In this document: piece after piece, positions 1 to 6,056 of the stretch
Layout of the letters: each line of letters starts with the position of its first letter
Numbering within the stretch: position 1 is the first letter of the stretch
Source: SMWD01 sp051008895
GTDB lineage: Bacteria; Pseudomonadota; Gammaproteobacteria; Steroidobacterales; GCA-2729495
Assembly (NCBI GenBank): GCA_051008895.1
Contig: JBPCXI010000284.1
Span: 1-11,490 of the forward strand
Length of the DNA: 11,490 nucleotides
Direction of reading: 5' to 3'
The notes under the pieces: generated by a model
Told to the model about the DNA's origin: nothing
What the model saw: only the letters and a program-made list of their open reading frames with translations
Databases searched by the model: none
Program-made: the position numbers and the translations under genes

Positions 1-1995
1 AAGGAACGCCGCGCGGAATCGCCCAGCGAATCAACCGGCCAGCTGTTGTGGCTGGTCTTCGCCGTTCTCGTCGCCGGCACACCGCACCTTTTGCACCTGC
101 ATCCGTGGGTGCCCGTCATCGTGCTGACCATCATCAGCTGGAGAATTCTGGCCGCGACACGCCGGTGGCATCTGCCCAGCATCTGGCTGCGAGTGCCGCT
201 GACGCTGATCGGATTTCTCGCCGTACTGATCAGCTACCGTCAGGTGTCCGGACTGAGTGCGGGTTCGGCTCTGCTGCTCGTCATGGTCTCGATGAAACTG
301 CTGGAAACGCGCGGACACCGCGATCGCGCTGTCGTGGTTTTTATCTGCTATTTCCTCTTGTTCGCGGCATTCCTGCGCGAACAGGCGATATGGTCGGCCG
401 GCTATCTGCTCGCGGGGGTGCTCGTGACGACGGCCGCGCTGTATCAGACCGCGCGCGTCGGCACCGTCGTTCCGGCGCCGCGCGCGATGGCAATGGCATT
501 CCGTCTCGTGATCCAAGCCGTGCCACTAATGCTGTTGCTGTTTTTCCTGTTTCCGCGCATCCCCGGTCCTTTCTGGGCGCTGCCTTCCGGTAGCGGCAAG
601 GCCGTGACCGGCCTGACGAACGAAATGACGCCCGGCGACATTACGGAGCTCGCGCAGTCGGACAAGGTCGCGTTCCGCGTGCGGTTCGACGGCCCGGTGC
701 CGGAACCGAACGAGCTCTATTGGCGCGGCCCGGTCATGACCTCCTTCAACGGTCGAACGTGGCGAATGACCGAGTTCGGCGCCAGCGCGGATTTCTCGCG
801 ACGGGTCCCGGAAGACGGCCGCCGCATCGATTACGAATTGACAGTCGAACCTCACGGCCAACGCTGGCTGCTTGCGCTCGAGGTGCCGGTCAGCTGGAAC
901 ATCCCGCAGGCGCACCTGACACGCGCATTCCAGCTCGTCATGGCCGCCCCGATAGACCGGCGCGTATCGTACCGGGGCAGCTCCGCGCTGACGTCAATCA
1001 TGCCGGACACCCAGAGCGCCTATCTCGGTACGTTCCTGACCAACGTCCCGCAGGATAGCAACCCGCGCGCGCTGGAACTCGCGCGGGCGCGAAGAGCGGA
1101 GGCAGGCGACGAGCGCGAATACCTCGACGGGCTGCTGGACATGTTCCGCCGCCAGGAGTTTTTTTACTCGCTGACGCCGCCGAAGCTCGGCGAAGATGCC
1201 GTCGATGAATTTCTGTTCGATACGCGCCGGGGATTTTGCGGACACTTCGCCTCCGCTTTCACGGTACTGGCGCGTGCGGCCGGAATTCCGGCACGCGTCG
1301 TCACCGGCTATCAGGGCGCGGAGTTCAATCCGCTCGGCAGCTACTGGATCGTGCGCCAGTCTGACGCGCACGCGTGGGCCGAGGTCTGGATCGACGATCG
1401 GTGGATACGGTATGACCCGACCGCGGCGGTCGCACCGTGGCGCATCGAACGCGGGTTCGCCAGTGGCGCGCAGACCGGCGCCGGCGCGGTTGGCGCCTTG
1501 CGCAGCAGCTCCTTCATCAACCGACTCGCGATGAGCTGGGACGCGATCAATGCGGGGTGGAATCGCTGGGTGCTGAGCTTCGGGCCGGACGCCCAGACGA
1601 CCATGATGAGCCTGGCAGGCATCGACAAGCCCGCGACGGAGTACCTCGTCGTCGCGATGGCCGTGTCCGTGACACTGGCCCTGATCGTCGTCGGCCTGGC
1701 CCAGCGCCGGCATCACCGGCCGCAGCGCGATGGCTTGCAAATAGCGTACGAGCGGCTCTGCGCCAGGCTCGGCACCGCGGCGCGCACGCGCGATCCGCAG
1801 GAGGGGCCGCGCGAGTACGCCAATGCAGTAGCGGGGCTGCGCCCGGATCTCGCCGCAGAGGCTACACCGCTGTTCGACGCCTACATCGCCCTGCGCTACG
1901 ACCGCTCGGCGGCGACCGACGAGGTGGCCGAGTTTGCGGCGGCGGTTCGCCGCTTCAGGCCGCGCGCGGCCTCTCCGGCACCTGCACGCGCGTGA
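1..1995 (+). CDS. TgpA-like transglutaminase membrane protein (DUF3488/DUF4129), 5' end missing
   Basis: The reading frame is open to the first base, so the true start is probably upstream; a TTG at 46 is possible but not needed. About seven hydrophobic segments occupy the N-terminal third (DUF3488 region, roughly bases 46-560). A periplasmic transglutaminase-like domain follows, with the Cys-His-Asp triad visible: Cys at 1237 in GFCGHF, His at 1369 in DAHAWAEVW and Asp at 1414 in YDPT. One more membrane segment lies near 1645-1705, then a cytoplasmic DUF4129-like tail. This is the TgpA order of domains; TgpA of Pseudomonas aeruginosa is an essential inner-membrane protein whose substrate I do not know. 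Family members usually follow moxR and DUF58 genes, which would lie left of the window. The last 41 bp overlap the convergent MFS gene. Family call is firm; substrate unknown. Confidence 0.93.
   Translation, partial: KERRAESPSESTGQLLWLVFAVLVAGTPHLLHLHPWVPVIVLTIISWRILAATRRWHLPSIWLRVPLTLIGFLAVLISYRQVSGLSAGSALLLVMVSMKLLETRGHRDRAVVVFICYFLLFAAFLREQAIWSAGYLLAGVLVTTAALYQTARVGTVVPAPRAMAMAFRLVIQAVPLMLLLFFLFPRIPGPFWALPSGSGKAVTGLTNEMTPGDITELAQSDKVAFRVRFDGPVPEPNELYWRGPVMTSFNGRTWRMTEFGASADFSRRVPEDGRRIDYELTVEPHGQRWLLALEVPVSWNIPQAHLTRAFQLVMAAPIDRRVSYRGSSALTSIMPDTQSAYLGTFLTNVPQDSNPRALELARARRAEAGDEREYLDGLLDMFRRQEFFYSLTPPKLGEDAVDEFLFDTRRGFCGHFASAFTVLARAAGIPARVVTGYQGAEFNPLGSYWIVRQSDAHAWAEVWIDDRWIRYDPTAAVAPWRIERGFASGAQTGAGAVGALRSSSFINRLAMSWDAINAGWNRWVLSFGPDAQTTMMSLAGIDKPATEYLVVAMAVSVTLALIVVGLAQRRHHRPQRDGLQIAYERLCARLGTAARTRDPQEGPREYANAVAGLRPDLAAEATPLFDAYIALRYDRSAATDEVAEFAAAVRRFRPRAASPAPARA
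1939..1972. terminator. Two GC hairpins in the convergent overlap (terminator-like, no T tract)
   Basis: GCGGCG at 1939-1944 pairs with CGCCGC at 1948-1953 around a 3-nt loop, directly after the MFS stop codon when read on the minus strand. A perfect 16-bp palindrome at 1957-1972 (AGGCCGCGCGCGGCCT) lies beside it in the last codons of the MFS gene. Neither is followed by a T run, so a classic intrinsic terminator is not shown; an RNA 3'-end stabiliser or chance in GC-rich code is possible. A smaller palindrome, CACGCGCGTG at 1985-1994, covers the start of the transglutaminase stop codon. Confidence 0.35.
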
Positions 1996-3208
1996 GCAAC
2001 GCGAGACCGCCGACGAACAGGATCAGGATCGACAGGATCGCAAGTCGCTGACTGCCGGCCAGCAGCGCGACCATGCCGGCCATCACCGGTCCGATGATCG
2101 CGGAAAACTTTCCGAGCATGTTGTAGAAACCGAAGTATTCGGAACGCTGCGCAGGCGGGATGAGACCTGCGTACAGCGAGCGACTTAAACTCTGCACGCC
2201 GCCCTGAACGAGTCCGATACTGATCGCAAGCATGTAAAAGTGGGCGGTCGTCTGCAGGAACACTGCCGCCGCGGTCGCGATGATGTAGACGCTAATCGCG
2301 ATATACAGGCCGCGTTGCGCGCCGATGCGTCGGCCCAGCCAGCCGAATAGCAGCGCCGCCGGAAAACCAATGAAGTTCGTGAGCAGAATCGCCTGGATGA
2401 GATTCTGCATCGACAATCCCTGCGACAATCCATAGTCGACGGCCATTTTGATGATCGTGTACACGCCGTCGATATAGAGCCAGTACGCGAGCAGAAACAA
2501 CAGCAGGTTGCGGTTGCGCACGATGCTGCGAACCGTGCGCCCCAACTGCGCCAGTGCCTCGCCCACCGGCCTACCCGCCGCCTCGTGCGGATGCTCCTCG
2601 ACCCACAGCAGTAACGGCAGCGAGAAAACGGCCCACCAGACCGCAACCGAAATGAACGACACGCGAATCGCATCGGCCGGCGAAGCCAGGCCAAAAGTCG
2701 ACGGATTCGCGACCATGAAAACGTTCAGCGCGAACAACAGCGCCCCGCCGAGATAGCCGAGCGCGAAACCGTATGCCGATATTTGGTCGTAGTGGGTATC
2801 GGGTGCTACGTCGACCAGCAGAGAATCGTACAGAGAGTTGCTGCTCGCGAATCCGACTGTCGCACAGACAAAGCACGCAAGTGCGATCGGCCACATGCCG
2901 GCGGCGACGAAATACAGGCTGCCCGTCGACACGATGCCGATCGTTGCGAATGCCATCAGCAATCGCTTGCGCCGGCCGAACCGGTCGGCGATCGCACCGA
3001 TCAGCGGCGAACAAATAGCGACGATTGCGCTCGCGCTGCCGTTCGCGAGCCCGAGGCGGAACGTCGTCACTGTCGAGTCGACGCCACCGCCCCAGAACTC
3101 GGCCAGCATCACGGGCACGAATGCAGTGACGACGGTCAGTGAAAAAGCCGAATTCGCCCAGTCATATAACGCCCAGCCGACGACCGGGCGGCGCAACCAC
3201 CAGCGCAT
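1955..3208 (-). CDS. MFS transporter, UMF1 family (Atg22-like)
   Basis: A 417-residue protein rich in membrane segments, about the size of a 12-helix major facilitator permease. Diagnostic features are YDWANSAF at residues 15-22, the MFS loop motif GAIADRFGRRK at 71-81, and the block GGVQSLSRS...LIPP...EYFGFYNMLGK at about 337-367, typical of the UMF1 family related to yeast Atg22 vacuolar amino-acid effluxers. Substrate cannot be read from the sequence. I chose the ATG at 3208, whose first base is the last base of the rimI TGA (TGATG), a layout suited to translational coupling; a TTG one codon earlier is also open. It is the last gene of the five-gene minus-strand cluster and runs 41 bp into the convergent transglutaminase gene. 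Confidence 0.93.
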   Translation of the reverse strand: MRWWLRRPVVGWALYDWANSAFSLTVVTAFVPVMLAEFWGGGVDSTVTTFRLGLANGSASAIVAICSPLIGAIADRFGRRKRLLMAFATIGIVSTGSLYFVAAGMWPIALACFVCATVGFASSNSLYDSLLVDVAPDTHYDQISAYGFALGYLGGALLFALNVFMVANPSTFGLASPADAIRVSFISVAVWWAVFSLPLLLWVEEHPHEAAGRPVGEALAQLGRTVRSIVRNRNLLLFLLAYWLYIDGVYTIIKMAVDYGLSQGLSMQNLIQAILLTNFIGFPAALLFGWLGRRIGAQRGLYIAISVYIIATAAAVFLQTTAHFYMLAISIGLVQGGVQSLSRSLYAGLIPPAQRSEYFGFYNMLGKFSAIIGPVMAGMVALLAGSQRLAILSILILFVGGLALLTRVQVPERPRAA

Positions 3209-3681
3209 CAATCGCGGGCGAAATGGCGCACGAGAACAACCGCGTCTTCGTTACCGCCTGGCGCCTTGTAATAGCCTTCGCGCACGCCGAGTACCTCGAA
3301 GCCCGTCGTTCGGTACAGATTGATCGCGCCCTCGTTGGACGGACGCACTTCGAGATACATTCTCTCCGCCCTCGACGTGCGTGCGCGGCGCATCAGGTAG
3401 GCCAGCAACCCCCGGCCAAAGCCCCTGCCGCGCAGTTCCGGCGCGACGCAGATATTGAGCAGGTGCGCCTCCCCGGCGGCCAGTGACATGATGCCGTAGC
3501 CAACGACCTCACCCGAACGGTCGAGCACGAGGTTCGTATACCCGGCGAGCAGGCAATCCCGGAATATGCCCTCGCTCCACGGAAAGTCGTAGGTCTGATT
3601 CTCGATCGCAGAAACCGCCGCGACGTCGGCCTGGCGCATCGCGCGGACCGACGGGGGCAGGTCTTTGACGACGGCGATCAT
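3208..3681 (-). CDS. rimI: Ribosomal protein bS18 alanine N-acetyltransferase RimI
   Basis: A 157-residue GNAT-fold acetyltransferase, close to the usual RimI length. RimI acetylates the N-terminal alanine of ribosomal protein bS18 from acetyl-CoA in the cytoplasm. Visible features are the substrate-side motif FPWSEGIF (33-40), the strand EAHLLNICVAPELRGRGFG (71-89) carrying the acetyl-CoA pyrophosphate loop RGRGFG, then LEVRPSN (110-116) and NLYRTTGFEVLGVREGYY (121-138); Glu111 and Tyr123 match the residues implicated in catalysis. The frame is open for 69 more codons upstream, but those overlap the UDG gene and resemble nothing in the family. The ATG at 3681 lies 4 bp after the UDG stop and gives a standard RimI N-terminus. 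In many bacteria rimI follows tsaB; here it follows a UDG gene. Confidence 0.95.
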   Translation of the reverse strand: MIAVVKDLPPSVRAMRQADVAAVSAIENQTYDFPWSEGIFRDCLLAGYTNLVLDRSGEVVGYGIMSLAAGEAHLLNICVAPELRGRGFGRGLLAYLMRRARTSRAERMYLEVRPSNEGAINLYRTTGFEVLGVREGYYKAPGGNEDAVVLVRHFARD

Positions 3682-3685
3682 CTCT

Positions 3686-4369
3686 TCAGGCGCCCGCCAC
3701 TTCCCTTGCGAGGCACAGATCCGCCCACGCCTTGCGCTTCTGCCCGGGACTGCGCAACAGGTAAGCCGGGTGATACGTGACGACGACCGGCACGTCGAAC
3801 GGCTCGAGGCGATGCACCTCGCCCCGCAATCTGCCGACCGGATCTTCCCGCTGCAGCAGGTTCTGGGCCGCGATACGTCCCACGGCAATGATCAGCTTCG
3901 GCGACACGAGTTCGATTTGCCGGCGCAGATAGCCGAAACACTCGGCCACTTCCTGCGGCCGCGGATCGCGGTTGTTCGGCGGCCGGCATTTCAGAATGTT
4001 GGCGATATACACATCGCCGCGCTCGAAGCCGACAGCACGCAGCATCTCGTTCAGCAGTTTGCCGGCCCTGCCGACGAACGGTTCGCCCTGACGATCCTCA
4101 TCGGCCCCGGGCGCTTCGCCGATGATCATCCAGTCGGCCGCCGCATTGCCGACGCCGAATACGACGTTGCGACGGGACGCATGCAGTTCGCACCGCGTGC
4201 ATGCGGACGCCTCGCTCGCAAGCGCCTGCCAGTCTGGCGGGGCGTTATCAGCCGGGGTCGACGCGGGAGCGGGCACGATGTCGGCGGCCGCGACCCGACT
4301 GCTCCAGGCCTGAATGTCCATTGCCCGGAGCATGGCGAGCTGGTCTTGCGACAGGAATGAACTCGTCAT
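3686..4369 (-). CDS. Uracil-DNA glycosylase, family 4 (4Fe-4S)
   Basis: A 227-residue DNA-repair enzyme that removes uracil from DNA, starting base-excision repair. Family-4 marks are clear: motif A GEAPG at 84-88 with GEPFVGRAG at 95-103, NILKCRPPNNRDP at 124-136, and motif B HPAYLLR at 200-206. Four cysteines, Cys57, Cys60, Cys128 and Cys144, sit where the family binds its 4Fe-4S cluster. About 50 poorly conserved, alanine- and proline-rich residues precede the catalytic domain; similar extensions occur in proteobacterial members. The ATG at 4369 is preferred over an upstream start at 4408 because TGAGGCGGCA just before it contains a GAGG ribosome-binding site and the gene then begins 7 bp after the pssA stop. 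Co-transcription with pssA and rimI is likely. Confidence 0.94.
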   Translation of the reverse strand: MTSSFLSQDQLAMLRAMDIQAWSSRVAAADIVPAPASTPADNAPPDWQALASEASACTRCELHASRRNVVFGVGNAAADWMIIGEAPGADEDRQGEPFVGRAGKLLNEMLRAVGFERGDVYIANILKCRPPNNRDPRPQEVAECFGYLRRQIELVSPKLIIAVGRIAAQNLLQREDPVGRLRGEVHRLEPFDVPVVVTYHPAYLLRSPGQKRKAWADLCLAREVAGA

Positions 4370-4376
4370 TGCCGCC

Positions 4377-5183
4377 TCAGGGTTGCGGGCGCTCCCGGCT
4401 GTCGGCACCGGACTCCGCGCGTGTTTTCTCGGCTTTTTTCCGCTGCATGCAGACGGTAATGACCGGGCCGGACACCGCGTAACAGATCGCCATCGTGAAC
4501 AGCACCTTCGGCGGCGCGAGCATGATGAGCACGATCGTCAGCGGAATCACGAGCGCGAACGTAAACGAGATGCGCTGATCGGCCTTGATTTCCTTGAACG
4601 AATAGAAGCTGATGTGCGACACCATCAGCGCGCCGGCCAGCGCCGTAATCACGCAGGCGAAAGACACGACGAAACCACCGGTCCAGCCCATGTCCGTGAA
4701 CAGCCAGACCGAGAACGTGACCAGCGCCGCGGCCGACGGACTCGGCAGGCCTTCGAAAAAGCGGCGGTCATTGCTTTCCGGCATGACATTAAAACGCGCG
4801 AGCCGCATCGCGGCCGACGCCGCGTAGATGAACGCGGCGAGCCAGCCGATCTTGCCCCAGATCCAGCCGTACTCAGCGAGACGCACCAGCCCCCACTGGT
4901 AAACGATGATCGCCGGCGCGACGCCGAACGCGACGAGGTCAGCGAGGCTGTCGTACTCCTTGCCGAACTCCGACTCGGTACCGGTCAACCGCGCGAGTCG
5001 GCCGTCGAGGCCGTCGAGCACCCCCGCGATCAGCAACGCCACAGCGCTGCGCACGTAGTTGCCGTCGATCGCCGCAACGATGCCGTAGAAGCCGGCGAAC
5101 AGCACCCCGGTCGTCACGATGTTCGGAAACAGGTAGATACCCTTGTGCCGGACGGAACCTGCCTTGTTATCGGATTCTTGCAT
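4377..5183 (-). CDS. pssA: CDP-diacylglycerol--serine O-phosphatidyltransferase (phosphatidylserine synthase)
   Basis: A 268-residue integral membrane enzyme of the CDP-alcohol phosphatidyltransferase family. It joins CDP-diacylglycerol and serine to give phosphatidylserine and CMP, the first step towards phosphatidylethanolamine. The family motif is complete: Asp57, Asp60-Gly61, Ala64-Arg65, Gly74, Asp78 and Asp82 in the spacing D-x2-D-G-x2-A-R-x8-G-x3-D-x3-D; the aspartates bind the metals and the nucleotide. The type II PSS opening GIYLFPNIVTTGVLFAGFYG (15-34) and the block RLARFN...RFFEGLPSP (127-149) separate it from PgsA. About seven or eight membrane segments are present. The frame is open upstream for 160 codons, but these lie over the psd-like gene, so the ATG at 5183 is chosen. 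It follows the psd-like gene after 118 bp and precedes UDG by 7 bp. Confidence 0.95.
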   Translation of the reverse strand: MQESDNKAGSVRHKGIYLFPNIVTTGVLFAGFYGIVAAIDGNYVRSAVALLIAGVLDGLDGRLARLTGTESEFGKEYDSLADLVAFGVAPAIIVYQWGLVRLAEYGWIWGKIGWLAAFIYAASAAMRLARFNVMPESNDRRFFEGLPSPSAAALVTFSVWLFTDMGWTGGFVVSFACVITALAGALMVSHISFYSFKEIKADQRISFTFALVIPLTIVLIMLAPPKVLFTMAICYAVSGPVITVCMQRKKAEKTRAESGADSRERPQP

Positions 5184-5301
5184 GCGGGCAATCTTGAACT
5201 TGGTTGCGGGCGGCGCCGGCCATGCGGGCTGCCACGAACACATAGTGCCATGCGTGAGCGCGGAAAACACGCGGGCCGGGGCCGCCACCGGCGCAGACGC
5301 G
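5184..5301. other. 118-bp gap between psd-like gene and pssA
   Basis: This is the only sizeable gap inside the minus-strand cluster. I see no convincing promoter or terminator in it. A 9-bp direct repeat, CATGCGGGC on the plus strand at 5181-5189 and 5221-5229, places the same GCCCGC before two ATGs on the minus strand; only the one at 5183 is in frame with pssA. The gap could hold a weak internal promoter for pssA, but I cannot support one. Confidence 0.4.
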
Positions 5302-5907
5302 CTATTCGGGCAGGTCGGCGAGGATGGTCTCGCCCGCGGACATCCAGTCGCCGACCGCCACCTGGAGGGCCGATGACGGCGGCAGGTATACCACGGCGCG
5401 CGGCGCGAGCCGCAGGTAGGCAAAGCGCTGGCCCTGGCCAATGCGTTCGCCATAACGCACGAATGCCTTGGGGCCGAGCGCCCGCAGGCCGCCGGGAAAT
5501 ACCAGCACGACGTCGTGGTCCTCCTCGCTGCGCAACCACATCCCGCGCTGCGCAGATACAGCGGCAGCGGAGTCTCCGGCGCGCTCGGCGATGCTGCAGA
5601 TCGAGCCCTCGATCGGCGCGCGCACCGTGTATGCACCGAGATGACTCGCGGCGATCTCGACACGCTGCCAATCGCCCGGCAGCGTTTCGCCGCGCACCAG
5701 GCCCACGGCCGTAACGCGGCCGTCGATCGGCGCGAGCGCGCCGAGCGGCTCGGGCGGCACTTGCCGCAGCGGATCGCGGAAGAGGAAATACAGCCCGATG
5801 CCGAGTATTGCGAAAGGCGCGGCTGCCAACGCGCCCTGGTAGCGCCAGGTCAGCAGTGTCGCGACGAAGGCGAATATCAGGTATGGCCAGCCTTCCAGCG
5901 CAACCAT
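5302..5907 (-). CDS. psd: Phosphatidylserine decarboxylase homologue lacking the pyruvoyl Gly-Ser site
   Basis: A 201-residue protein matching the short (type A) phosphatidylserine decarboxylases along its length. Two N-terminal hydrophobic segments (about 7-23 and 26-43) lead into FRDPLRQVP (43-51) and APIDGRV (59-65, Asp62 conserved), and it ends with the family's VGDWMSAGETILADL. Active members cut themselves at Gly-Ser in IRFGSRxDVYLP to make a pyruvoyl cofactor. Here the aligned stretch is LRLAPRAVVYLP, with Ala168-Pro169 encoded at 5401-5406, and the usual N-V-H-V-x-R-A-P reads GAYTVRAP, with Tyr93 for His. A normal decarboxylase is therefore doubtful; a non-catalytic paralogue or lipid-binding partner is possible. 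A GTG at 5928 would add seven residues, but it falls at the predicted transcription start. First gene of the cluster, upstream of pssA. Confidence 0.85.
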   Translation of the reverse strand: MVALEGWPYLIFAFVATLLTWRYQGALAAAPFAILGIGLYFLFRDPLRQVPPEPLGALAPIDGRVTAVGLVRGETLPGDWQRVEIAASHLGAYTVRAPIEGSICSIAERAGDSAAAVSAQRGMWLRSEEDHDVVLVFPGGLRALGPKAFVRYGERIGQGQRFAYLRLAPRAVVYLPPSSALQVAVGDWMSAGETILADLPE

Positions 5908-5934
5908 AGAGTGTCGATGAGCGATCACGCGGGC

Positions 5935-5963
5935 AAACTACCGGCCGCCGGTGAACCCGTCAA
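5935..5963 (-). promoter_or_regulatory. Putative sigma-70 promoter for the psd-like/pssA cluster
   Basis: On the minus strand TTGACG (5963-5958) is separated by 17 bp from TAGTTT (5940-5935). The -35 matches five of six consensus bases; the -10 is weaker. Transcription would start near 5928, leaving about 21 nt before the ATG at 5907. This is the reason for preferring that start over the GTG at 5928. Confidence 0.45.
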
Positions 5964-5982
5964 CCGCGTCCCGGCGGATGCA

Positions 5983-6011
5983 CTGAACTGCGTTTCGAAT
6001 GCGGATAGAAT
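5983..6011 (+). promoter_or_regulatory. Putative sigma-70 promoter for proS
   Basis: CTGAAC (5983-5988), a 17-bp spacer and TAGAAT (6006-6011). The -10 is strong (five of six), the -35 is poor (three of six). Transcription would start near 6018, about 39 nt before the proS ATG. Its -35 lies 19 bp from the -35 of the opposite promoter, so the two face away from each other in the same intergenic region. Confidence 0.5.
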
Positions 6012-6056
6012 GGCGCGACTCCGCCATTCAGCTTCCCGACCTCGGACCCGCCAGCG

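Noticed and set aside
994..1740. 248-codon minus-strand frame within the transglutaminase gene
   Set aside because: It covers the transglutaminase domain with its catalytic triad; no signal of its own coding identity.
3682..3888. 69-codon N-terminal extension of RimI
   Set aside because: Arg-, Cys- and Ser-rich residues unlike any GNAT protein, lying wholly over the UDG gene.
5208..5276. Possible sigma-54 promoter before pssA (TGGCAC on the minus strand)
   Set aside because: The -12 element TTGC is not present at the required distance after TGGCAC.
4314..5714. 466-codon open frame on the plus strand opposite UDG, pssA and the psd-like gene
   Set aside because: Composition is Arg- and His-rich and domainless, and it spans three convincing genes on the other strand.
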